Shown: positions 13,850 through 20,064 of the stretch, piece after piece
Numbering within the stretch: the stretch's first letter is position 1
How the letters are laid out: each line of letters starts with the position of its first letter
Translations under genes and position numbers: made by a program
Origin: Halocafeteria seosinensis
Taxonomy: Eukaryota > Sar > Bigyra > Bicosoecida
DNA: 20,064 nucleotides
Direction: 5' to 3'
Assembly: GCA_001687465.1 (NCBI GenBank)
Contig: LVLI01000570.1
Coordinates: forward strand, 1 to 20,064
Notes under the pieces: model-generated
Seen by the model: the letters and a program-made list of their open reading frames with translations, nothing else
Told to the model about the DNA's origin: nothing
Databases searched by the model: none

Positions 13850-15094
13850 ATGTCAACACAGAAATTTTATACTTCCAGCGGTACACCTTTCACACATCAA
13901 TTTAACGTTCAAAAATCAGATGAAGAAGAAACTGATCCAGACTATATATATGTTGATTTGGCTGTTATTAATCATGACACTGAAAAAACAATGTGGGATT
14001 CAAGTAATCCTTATTGTCAATTTATTGAAACTTCAAAAAATCCAATTGTACAAAATCCAAGTAAATATAAATTAGCTGTCCGAAAATTCAACTTAGATGG
14101 AGTTTCTCAAAATTTGCCTATTTTTCATTTTTTCACAAAGACTTCTTCCCCTACTGAGGGAATATATTCGGTTACCTTGCAAGTTAACAAAGGCGGATCT
14201 ACTTACAATGATCAACAATTTGTCCAATATACTTCCCAAAGGAGTAACTTAAACACTCCAACTAATAGTGATATTGAATCCAACTTCTATCAATGTTTCT
14301 CAATCCAACATGTGGTTACTATGTTCAACAACGCTATTCAAACAGCTTTTTCTAATGTTAAATCTCAGGACTCCTTTAATATAGATAATAACGGATATCC
14401 ATTCCTTCACTATAACCCAGAAACCAACCGAGTCTCATGCTATGCACCTACAAAAGGTTTCGGAAGCATAAACACCCTTAGTGGCGAACATTGGCAGTTA
14501 TTTTTTAATCAAAACTCTTACAATGTTTTTAGTAATTTGCCGTTTGTTTCTCATGGGGATGATTCTGGTAACTTAGGTAGAAATTTCGAAATTGATTTTC
14601 AGAGTAATCTGGGAAGAAATATCGTTACTTTAAATCCTTTGGATGGTTCTGGTGGTGGTTCTAACAGAAAATATTATAAAATGACTCAAGAATTTCAAGC
14701 TCTCGGACACTATTGGTCTCCAGTTGAATCCATTGTTGTTGTGGCTCAGAATATGAATATTGTTCCAGCTATTCAAACCGAGCCTATAGACTATGGGACA
14801 AATAGATATGGCAATGTCAACGGTATCGCCAAAGACCATATGCAAGATATTATTAGCGAGTTTACTATAGATAAAAACAACCCTTCAGCCTGGCTACAAA
14901 ACTTATTATTTGTCGCAAATGAATACACTTTTTTAACTATCTCTTCTGTCGATCATAAACCACTCCGTGAAATCAAAATTCAGTTTTACTATAGAGATCG
15001 ATTTTCATCTAAATTAATACCTTTAACTTTGCCAAATCAAAGTACCGCACATCTATCTTTGATCTTTCAAAAACGAGAGGTTGAAGAAAGATAA
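13850..15094 (+). CDS. mCP: Minor capsid (penton-type) protein
   Basis: The 414-residue product is called a penton-type single-jelly-roll protein from three points: its place directly upstream of the major capsid gene, its length, and the family-typical segment near residues 68-90 (NPIVQNPSKYKLAVRKFNLDGVSQNLPIF). In penton proteins of polintons, virophages and adintoviruses a like phrase occurs (NP-x-Y-x-L-x-V-x-RF, then a Pro-Ile). The rest is strand-rich and Asn/Ser-rich, with no membrane segment. It would occupy the capsid vertices and could hold the fibre protein. A TATATATAG motif abuts the ATG. It is separated from the major capsid ATG by 98 bp containing a hairpin. Sequence-level evidence is moderate and context is strong. 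Confidence 0.87.
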   Translation: MSTQKFYTSSGTPFTHQFNVQKSDEEETDPDYIYVDLAVINHDTEKTMWDSSNPYCQFIETSKNPIVQNPSKYKLAVRKFNLDGVSQNLPIFHFFTKTSSPTEGIYSVTLQVNKGGSTYNDQQFVQYTSQRSNLNTPTNSDIESNFYQCFSIQHVVTMFNNAIQTAFSNVKSQDSFNIDNNGYPFLHYNPETNRVSCYAPTKGFGSINTLSGEHWQLFFNQNSYNVFSNLPFVSHGDDSGNLGRNFEIDFQSNLGRNIVTLNPLDGSGGGSNRKYYKMTQEFQALGHYWSPVESIVVVAQNMNIVPAIQTEPIDYGTNRYGNVNGIAKDHMQDIISEFTIDKNNPSAWLQNLLFVANEYTFLTISSVDHKPLREIKIQFYYRDRFSSKLIPLTLPNQSTAHLSLIFQKREVEER

Positions 15095-15129
15095 TAACTA
15101 ACTTTCATTAACTATAGAATTTATTCAAC

Positions 15130-15168
15130 AAAAACCTTTTTTTGATCTTACTTTTCAAAAAAGTTTTT
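15130..15168 (+). terminator. Hairpin between penton and major capsid genes
   Basis: AAAAACCTTTTTTTG (15130-15144) pairs with CAAAAAAGTTTTT (15156-15168) with small bulges, and a T run follows. It lies 36 bp after the penton stop and before the capsid start motif. Confidence 0.5.
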
Positions 15169-15183
15169 TTTTCTATCACTCAG

Positions 15184-15191
15184 TATATAGA
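15184..15191 (+). promoter_or_regulatory. TATATAGA start motif of the major capsid gene
   Basis: TATATAGA ends 1 bp before ATG 15193. It decides the start: the longer frame from ATG 15142 would place this motif and the hairpin inside the coding region. Confidence 0.65.
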
Positions 15192-15192
15192 A

Positions 15193-16980
15193 ATGAGTTT
15201 AATATCAGATCCAAACTTTCAGCCCCAAGTTTACAAAGACTACCCAGATCTTATTAAACCACTCGAACCCCAATTGAAAACAACTATCAGTGCTCGAAAT
15301 TACAACGCCCAAGATGATGATCCTAGTTCAAATAGCAAAAGAGGGCTTCAATTCCAGCTTGATCCTCCTTCGTATGATACCATTATCAGACGTGATTTAA
15401 GGGTTGCTACCTATTATATTCATAGATTCCGGGTTTATGCTAGGGGTGCTAATTATCCCACCGGTCACAATATCTTTAAACCTGATAAATTTGCTTTAAG
15501 AGATCACCCCCTTAATCGATTGTTTGAAAGCCCACGAATGACCATTAATAACCAACAAATTTCGGTAGATCTTTCGGAGCAATTTCAGGGACAAAATCTT
15601 GTTATGTATAATGAAAATACAGCTAATTCTTATCATACTCCTAGTAACATCGACATCGGCATTCAACGTTATAATAAGGCTACTAACAGTAATTCAACCC
15701 CTTTAGCCGGATACAAAAATATGACTCTGCAAAGCCAACATGTTCCTGACGGTTCATTTACTCCATATGCGTTCTGTGACTCTAATGGTGACGAATTAGT
15801 TATGGGAGCTGGTAATAATAACAGTTATACAACTAATGGTCATCAAGTAGACGCTTACGCTCCTAATAACGGACAACGTGCCACAAATATCCGTATGAAT
15901 TCAGCACTTCCGCAGGATGATTATATTGACATCTATGTTATGTATTACTTGGAGGCAACTCCCTGGATTCCTCCCCTGTTGTATAATGGTGAAAACGGTA
16001 TGGATCATCAAGGTCTTTGGGGAATAAAACAGATTAGATTAAATTTAGACACCGTCAACCAACCGCGTATAGCTCGTAATGATCCCAGCACTGCAACACC
16101 TGAAAGATTGGAAATTATGGATGAAGATTTTGGAACAAATAGCCCCTTCGTAACCCCAAAATTACATTATTTGGCAATGGAAGCACCTTTGTCAAAAGAG
16201 CCTATCCTTCCCAAAACTAACATCTTACCAATGTACCGGTTTGATGTCACAACAAAAAGGTTCAATGTGAGCTTTGATAGAGGTGTTAGAAAAAATGGTC
16301 TAAACAGTGAAGAAATTCAAATTGGAACAATACCTGACAAAATGGTTATTATGCCTAGAGCCCCCCGAGAAACTCTTAAGGCTCAAGAAGCTGATTTTCA
16401 TTTTGTACCTCATTCTTGTTCTATTCGATTGGGTAATGACGCTAATCTCTTAAGAACTTTTTCACAGGCTGATCTTTACACAATTACCCGTAAATATATA
16501 CCTATTCCTTGGGATACTTTTGTAGGCAGAGGATTAGACCAGAATGGTGACCAAATTCCACTCTCTTCTGCTCCTCTTGTGTTTGATTTCGGGGAAGATA
16601 TAGAGTTACAGCCCGGATTAGCTTCTGGCGTCAATACTCATACAAATCTGAAAATTACCCTCGATATCGAAAATCAAACTAACCGAAACTATACCCAAAA
16701 TGAAGGTTTCGAGTTAAGCGTACTTCTTATTGATTCTGAGTTTTTGTATAATTCACAGGGTGTTAGTCAAAGTTTTTGGGGTTTCCTAACCGACAAAGAC
16801 GCCCTTCAAGCTCCAACATGGCAAGATGAGCGTCATATTGATCAAAAAATTGGTGGAGCTAGTAAAAGCAAAAAATTACTTGGAAAATTGGGTAATACGG
16901 TATCTAAAGTAGGTAATAAATTCCTAAATAAAGGTGTCGAAAAAGTCACTGATAAAGCTATCAACCGAGCCCTTAAGTAA
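15193..16980 (+). CDS. MCP: Double-jelly-roll major capsid protein
   Basis: The product has 595 residues, in the usual 500-650 range. It is read as the polinton-like major capsid protein from the early segment around residues 105-125 (HPLNRLFESPRMTINNQQIS). This matches the family phrase with Pro-Leu-x-Arg-Leu followed by a strand and Ile-Asn-Asn. Other support is the strand-rich, Pro/Asn-rich body and the adjacent penton and ATPase genes. Trimers of this fold form the icosahedral shell. The last ~44 residues are an unusual basic, amphipathic tail starting with KIGGASKSKK at about 552. It may be cut off after Gly-Gly or bind inner membrane or DNA (inference). A hairpin follows the TAA at 16980, and the TATATAGA start motif precedes ATG 15193. 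Confidence 0.93.
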   Translation: MSLISDPNFQPQVYKDYPDLIKPLEPQLKTTISARNYNAQDDDPSSNSKRGLQFQLDPPSYDTIIRRDLRVATYYIHRFRVYARGANYPTGHNIFKPDKFALRDHPLNRLFESPRMTINNQQISVDLSEQFQGQNLVMYNENTANSYHTPSNIDIGIQRYNKATNSNSTPLAGYKNMTLQSQHVPDGSFTPYAFCDSNGDELVMGAGNNNSYTTNGHQVDAYAPNNGQRATNIRMNSALPQDDYIDIYVMYYLEATPWIPPLLYNGENGMDHQGLWGIKQIRLNLDTVNQPRIARNDPSTATPERLEIMDEDFGTNSPFVTPKLHYLAMEAPLSKEPILPKTNILPMYRFDVTTKRFNVSFDRGVRKNGLNSEEIQIGTIPDKMVIMPRAPRETLKAQEADFHFVPHSCSIRLGNDANLLRTFSQADLYTITRKYIPIPWDTFVGRGLDQNGDQIPLSSAPLVFDFGEDIELQPGLASGVNTHTNLKITLDIENQTNRNYTQNEGFELSVLLIDSEFLYNSQGVSQSFWGFLTDKDALQAPTWQDERHIDQKIGGASKSKKLLGKLGNTVSKVGNKFLNKGVEKVTDKAINRALK

Positions 16981-16993
16981 GAATTTTTTTTTG

Positions 16994-17022
16994 TGTATTG
17001 ATTTAAAAAAAAAATCAATACA
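16994..17022 (+). terminator. Perfect 11-bp hairpin after the major capsid gene
   Basis: TGTATTGATTT (16994-17004) pairs exactly with AAATCAATACA (17012-17022) around seven A. It begins 13 bp past the capsid stop, ends 11 bp before the next ATG, and directly precedes that gene's start motif. Confidence 0.7.
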
Positions 17023-17025
17023 TAA

Positions 17026-17033
17026 TATATAGA
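17026..17033 (+). promoter_or_regulatory. TATATAGA start motif of the RING-like gene
   Basis: TATATAGA abuts ATG 17034. Confidence 0.6.
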
Positions 17034-17639
17034 ATGGTTATTCAAGTAGAACTTGAAGAAAAAGATTTATTAAAAGAGTTAAATAAAGAAATTCGCGAGC
17101 GTAAAACCTGTGCCGGTTACTTCTTAGTTCAAAAATGTAATGCACCTATTCATAAATTGAGTAAAAAAACTATTGAAGATCTAGCCTTAAAATATCTATT
17201 TAACAAAACCTTTAACCTTCATTTTAAAGCAATGAAAGACAAAGATACTCTGGTCAGTTTGATCAATAATGGTTATCCTCTCTCACGTTTCACACACGGA
17301 AATTGTAAAGATAAAGAAAGAAGTAGAGAAATCTTAGACGTTCTTATCAACACTAAACTTTTAAAAAAATCCCAACCCCCAAACATTGAAAAACAACTTA
17401 GAAATATGGGTTATAATGTTTATAATGGTGCTTATATCCAAAATGGTAATCATTGCTCGGATTACTTTTATTTTCTGAAACCTAAATCCCATCAGCTTGA
17501 AAATTCTAATGATCCTTGTATTATTTGTTATGAAAATATTAACACTGTTAAAAAACTAAAATGCCATCACTCTCATGTTGTTTGTCTTGAGTGTCTGAGT
17601 TTTATCGATAAATGTCCAATTGATAATTACAAAATTTAA
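17034..17639 (+). CDS. RING-finger-like protein (201 residues)
   Basis: The C-terminal ~40 residues form a RING-like zinc site: Cys162, Cys165 (CIIC), Cys177, His179/His181, Cys184, Cys187 (CLEC), Cys194 (CPID). The last expected Cys is replaced by Asp197 (CPID rather than CPxC), and the protein ends four residues later, so the final ligand is altered or missing. RING domains usually recruit ubiquitin-conjugating enzymes, so a role in altering host or helper-virus ubiquitination is possible. The N-terminal ~150 residues are unrecognised, with helices, a Cys-rich CAGYFLVQKC segment and a strand-rich LRNMGYNVYNGAYIQNG. It follows the capsid gene after a strong hairpin and has its own TATATAGA motif. 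Confidence 0.8.
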   Translation: MVIQVELEEKDLLKELNKEIRERKTCAGYFLVQKCNAPIHKLSKKTIEDLALKYLFNKTFNLHFKAMKDKDTLVSLINNGYPLSRFTHGNCKDKERSREILDVLINTKLLKKSQPPNIEKQLRNMGYNVYNGAYIQNGNHCSDYFYFLKPKSHQLENSNDPCIICYENINTVKKLKCHHSHVVCLECLSFIDKCPIDNYKI

Positions 17640-17653
17640 ATTTATATTATATA

Positions 17654-18013
17654 ATGAATAAGAAAATTGTCTTACAATTCTTAAAAGAATGTACTAATTA
17701 TGAAGAAAAAGACACAACTGTAAGAGAAGATCAATATGCTTTTAATGTTCCAGCAGTTGATTCAGGAAATTACGTAAAACCACGTACTTTATATGAACGT
17801 TTCAAGAAATGGTGGGGAGATAGTAGAATGTTAAGTGATTGTAAAGATTTTTTAGATGTTGTCGCGGATATTATGGGTTATTGGAGACCACTATCTGAAA
17901 GGGAGTTTGGATATAAACTTGGGACAGTATTGAGCAGATACCCCTATGGATATCCACCGGCAGATAATGGAAGAAATCCTAAATTGATAGCTAACGTAAG
18001 AATAGTCAAATAA
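17654..18013 (+). CDS. Winged-helix-like 119-residue protein resembling a D5-type helicase tail
   Basis: The sequence has the pattern of the small C-terminal domain found after D5/P4-type primase-helicases: an N-terminal helix with FLKECT, then LYERFKKWW (residues ~46-54), then PLSEREFGYKLGTVL (~79-93), then a strand pair ending in ANVRIVK. The helicase in the inverted repeats has a similar order (LYESF, then RKNFINEIYE). This gene could be a stand-alone DNA-binding module. The assignment rests on a remembered pattern and is uncertain. TTATATTATATA lies between the previous stop and this ATG (start motif of the second class), and a hairpin follows the stop. Confidence 0.7.
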   Translation: MNKKIVLQFLKECTNYEEKDTTVREDQYAFNVPAVDSGNYVKPRTLYERFKKWWGDSRMLSDCKDFLDVVADIMGYWRPLSEREFGYKLGTVLSRYPYGYPPADNGRNPKLIANVRIVK

Positions 18014-18014
18014 T

Positions 18015-18043
18015 TTATATTATTTTCACTTCAAATAATATAA
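18015..18043 (+). terminator. Perfect 10-bp hairpin ending in the next start codon
   Basis: TTATATTATT (18015-18024) pairs exactly with AATAATATAA (18034-18043), loop TTCACTTCA. The last base is the A of the ATG of the 56-residue ORF, so the 3'-end signal and the start motif are the same bases. Confidence 0.55.
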
Positions 18044-18213
18044 TGCCAAGTAATTCAAAACGAAGATATTTAGTTTATATGACTCGCAACGATCCACGTT
18101 TTGGAACTATACGCAAAAAAATTATTACACACGCTCGTTCTCCTGAACAGGCAAAAAAATTTGCGACACACAGACTAAAAGGCTTTTCTCCCTCCTACGT
18201 CTCTCTTGATTAG
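18043..18213 (+). CDS. Small basic protein (56 residues)
   Basis: ATG 18043 to TAG 18211-18213 encodes MPSNSKRRYLVYMTRNDPRF and 36 more residues, rich in Arg and Lys with a strand-helix-strand look (RYLVYMTR, then SPEQAKKFATHRL, then SYVSLD). No family is recognised. AATAATATAATG at its start matches the start motif of the protease and of two other genes. It is the last plus-strand gene before the right repeat and is convergent with a 40-residue ORF. Confidence 0.6.
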   Translation: MPSNSKRRYLVYMTRNDPRFGTIRKKIITHARSPEQAKKFATHRLKGFSPSYVSLD

Positions 18214-18231
18214 TCCTATCAAACAAACTAA

Positions 18232-18354
18232 TCAAAAATCTTCAATACAAGTCTTGATTTCTTTAATTTTATCTCTTAAAGTCATATATATGGATTCACC
18301 TAATCTATAACTAAAGTCAAATATTTTGTCAACTGTTTCACCATAAAAATACAT
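18232..18354 (-). CDS. Possible 40-residue ORF
   Basis: ATG 18352-18354 to TGA 18232-18234 encodes a 40-residue peptide starting MYFYGETVDKIFDFSYRLGE. GAATATAGGTAG directly precedes the ATG on the minus strand and matches the start motif seen before other genes, which is the main reason to list it. Otherwise the stretch 18214-18412 is AT-rich and holds nothing else I can identify. Confidence 0.4.
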   Translation of the reverse strand: MYFYGETVDKIFDFSYRLGESIYMTLRDKIKEIKTCIEDF

Positions 18355-18412
18355 CTACCTATATTCTTTTATTAAAAAAAAAATTGATTTCTCCTTTTTG
18401 ACTTTTTTGCTT

Positions 18413-18825
18413 CCTCCCTAAATGGGCGAACGTCCCATAGAGATCAACCAAAATATAATTTCTTAACTTTTATTTTTTGTTTTAATAGGTGGGCAATTTT
18501 TGACGTTTTTACTTTCGACGCCCTTTGAAATATATCTATTGTCAATTTCTCAACGCCAATTTTAACCAACGTCACACAATGCCCAGCTATGTATTTAATT
18601 ACAAAGTTAAGAAAAAATGATAATAACTTAAACTTTAAAAGCTATTACAAAACTGGGCATTGTGTGACGTTGCCAATTTTAGCATTGAACAAACTGAAAA
18701 TATAATAGTTCAAAGCACGTCGAAAGTAAAAACGTCAAAAATTGCCCACCTATTAAAACAAAAAATAAAAGTTAAGAAGATAGTTATTTGTTGGTTCTAT
18801 GAGACGTTCGCCCGTTTAGAGGAGG
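18413..18825. repeat. Nested palindrome, right copy
   Basis: It has the same build as the left copy. A perfect 59-bp outer inverted repeat pairs 18462-18520 with 18718-18776, and the flanks also pair (CCTCC...CGTCCCAT with ATGAGACG...GGAGG). A perfect 20-bp inner repeat pairs 18567-18586 with 18653-18672, and the apex is AAAGTTAAG/CTTAAACTTT. In the outer arm 34 bp and the terminal CGACG equal the left copy, but the 20 bp between are different (GGGCA followed by ATTTTTGACGT here). The inner arm carries a third version, GGGCATTGTGTGACGT. No credible gene lies inside; a 60-codon frame at 18660 is a by-product. Confidence 0.95.
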
Positions 18826-19210
18826 GAAAAAATACAAAGTAAAAAAAACCAGTCAATTAGCTTTCTTTTATTTTACTGTTTTTAAATCGCTTCTTTCTCA
18901 ATTGGGTCATCATTTTCATTAGATTCGTCTTCTTCTATTTCTTTGAAACCAACTAAAACATTTCTCTCGTCTTTTCCCGCTATCCTTTTTCTATCTTCGA
19001 AAGAACCTTGATAATTGGGATTTTCATAAATTTCGTTTATAAAGTTCTTTCTTGTGTATTTTCTTTTTTCTCTTTTGGTTAAAGTTTCAAACATTTCGGA
19101 ACACTTAAAGGATTCATATAGATTTCCTAACTTTACCACATCTTTTTTATTTCCAGTTCTCAAAATATTATCTTTCAAATACTGATTTATTACACCACAA
19201 TCATCCAAGT
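18413..19210 (-). repeat. Right copy of terminal-type inverted repeat
   Basis: This is the reverse-complement partner of 1-803. It includes the helicase 3' end, the spacer 18826-18881 and the palindrome. The spacer shared by both copies has an AAACAGT/ACTGGTTT pairing just after the helicase stop that may act as its 3'-end signal. The inner boundary is the edge of the palindrome; the outer boundary is not reached because the left partner ends at the window edge. Confidence 0.9.
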
Positions 19211-20064
19211 AAGCTTTTGCTTCGTCTTTCCATTCTTTTGGCAGTTTGATAGTTTCGGGAATTGGTTCAAAATACTCAACAAGTTTGTTAAACATCGCAG
19301 TTTTTACCTTGTTCAAAAATTCTTCTGTTCTATAATATGGATTTGACTTTTTAACGTTTGAAATTCCTTCAAATTCTTCCGCATTATCTTTAAAAATATT
19401 TTTGAATGGAATAACTACAATTCTTCTTTCAATGGCGTCATTTACTTCGCTAAACTCTGGTAACTTATTAGCTTCAATCACAAATGTTCCGTGATTTACG
19501 TGACTTGTTTTTTTGGTATAAATACCACGACCGTTTATGGTACTTCCTCCAGTGAGGCTTTTAATTTCTGAAGAATCAAATTTTGAATCTCCATCGGGCT
19601 CACTGGAGACAACAAAACGTTTATGTCCAATATTTGCAAACGTTTGTCCGTCCTTTCGGTTTCCTTTAGTTAGTTGACTGGCTTCTAGATCATATGAATA
19701 ATTTCCAAGACACTTTTTAATGATTGAGTTAACTATTGATTTACCATTTCCACCGCGTCCTTTACAAATTAACAAATAACTGGTATATTTTCCCATAAGT
19801 CCGGAACTCATCAACCTTAAAAATGTTTCTTTTTCGTTTTCGCTGGAAAAAACAGAATCAAGAAAATAATCAAGTTCTTGTTTGGATTCTTCCGTAGGTT
19901 GTTCAAACTCAAAACCTGTTGTCATTGTTATGTATTGTTTTTTATCTGGGTCTATCCATTCTTTTGTTTCCAAATCAAAAACACCATTTTCAAATGCAAT
20001 TAAATTTTTATTTTCATTACTTTTTACATTTTCGTATTCTATGGAAAGATCTCCATGAATAGCC
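18882..20064 (-). CDS. SF3 (D5-type) helicase, 5' end beyond the window
   Basis: The frame is open from 20064 to the stop at 18882-18884, giving 393 visible residues, and continues upstream out of the window. The first in-window part (LIAFENGVFDLETKEW) is the segment preceding the helicase core in D5-like proteins. The core shows Walker A GRGGNGKS (nt about 19737-19760), Walker B RFVVSSEPDG (about 19593-19622), sensor FVIEANKLP and arginine residues in AIERRIVVIPF. The C-terminal tail carries a winged-helix-like region and an acidic end. The gene drives DNA unwinding in replication. A primase or polymerase domain would sit N-terminal, outside the window. An in-frame TTG at 19973 is not a likely start, because the reading frame and the family-typical sequence extend through it. 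Confidence 0.92.
   Translation of the reverse strand, partial: AIHGDLSIEYENVKSNENKNLIAFENGVFDLETKEWIDPDKKQYITMTTGFEFEQPTEESKQELDYFLDSVFSSENEKETFLRLMSSGLMGKYTSYLLICKGRGGNGKSIVNSIIKKCLGNYSYDLEASQLTKGNRKDGQTFANIGHKRFVVSSEPDGDSKFDSSEIKSLTGGSTINGRGIYTKKTSHVNHGTFVIEANKLPEFSEVNDAIERRIVVIPFKNIFKDNAEEFEGISNVKKSNPYYRTEEFLNKVKTAMFNKLVEYFEPIPETIKLPKEWKDEAKAYLDDCGVINQYLKDNILRTGNKKDVVKLGNLYESFKCSEMFETLTKREKRKYTRKNFINEIYENPNYQGSFEDRKRIAGKDERNVLVGFKEIEEDESNENDDPIEKEAI

Noticed and set aside
15142-15192. Longer start for the major capsid gene
   Set aside because: The added 17 residues come from the hairpin and the TATATAGA motif; ATG 15193 follows that motif by 1 bp.
18660-18842. 60-codon plus-strand frame in the right palindrome
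   Set aside because: It lies in the self-complementary arm, has no start motif, and its left-copy counterpart is not open.

Overview
The window reads as most of the genome of a polinton-like virus or virophage-like element of a protist or alga. The evidence is the linked morphogenesis set: a double-jelly-roll-type major capsid protein (15193-16980), a penton-type minor capsid protein directly upstream (13850-15094), a divergently transcribed A32/FtsK-like packaging ATPase (12901-13716) and an adenain-like cysteine protease (3211-3786). Added to these are a class-3 lipase, a GIY-YIG endonuclease, a RING-like protein and an SF3 (D5-type) helicase. The DNA is AT-rich, genes are dense and intron-free, and the tRNAs lack an encoded CCA. 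The gene set resembles the algal PgVV-type polinton-like viruses that depend on large mimivirus-like viruses; that comparison comes from general knowledge and was not tested by a search.

Layout. Bases 1-803 and 18413-19210 are an inverted terminal-type repeat. Each copy holds the 3' end of the helicase gene reading inward, followed by a nested palindrome of about 410 bp that forms the inner boundary of the repeat. The right helicase copy runs off the window at 20064 and the left copy is cut at base 1, so the true genome ends lie outside the window. Next on the left come a truncated tailspike-like reading frame (917-1345, minus), two unknown plus-strand genes (1413-2366), a tandem pair of tRNA-like genes (2404-2575) and the GIY-YIG gene. 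A minus-strand block follows (10755 down to 3211): lipase, a 1448-residue receptor-binding-type fibre, a 462-residue basic protein, a small membrane protein and the protease. The plus-strand block from 10811 to 18213 holds two unknown genes, a Gly-rich virion-type protein, penton, major capsid, the RING-like gene, a winged-helix-like gene and a 56-residue ORF; the ATPase lies within it on the minus strand.

Regulation. Most virion-type genes have TATATAGA (or a close variant) a few bases before the ATG. A second group, including the protease and several small or unknown genes, instead has an ATTATATAATG-type sequence. Perfect AT-rich hairpins lie between several genes and look like 3'-end signals. 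Both traits would fit transcription by a co-infecting large DNA virus (inference).

How it fits together: the ATPase packages DNA into a capsid of major and penton proteins, the protease matures virion proteins, the fibre and lipase probably act in host contact and entry, and the helicase in the repeats drives replication. No DNA polymerase, integrase or complete primase is visible. The most unusual structure is the pair of palindromes: their arms are perfectly complementary within each copy, although a 20-bp block of the arm differs completely between the two copies.
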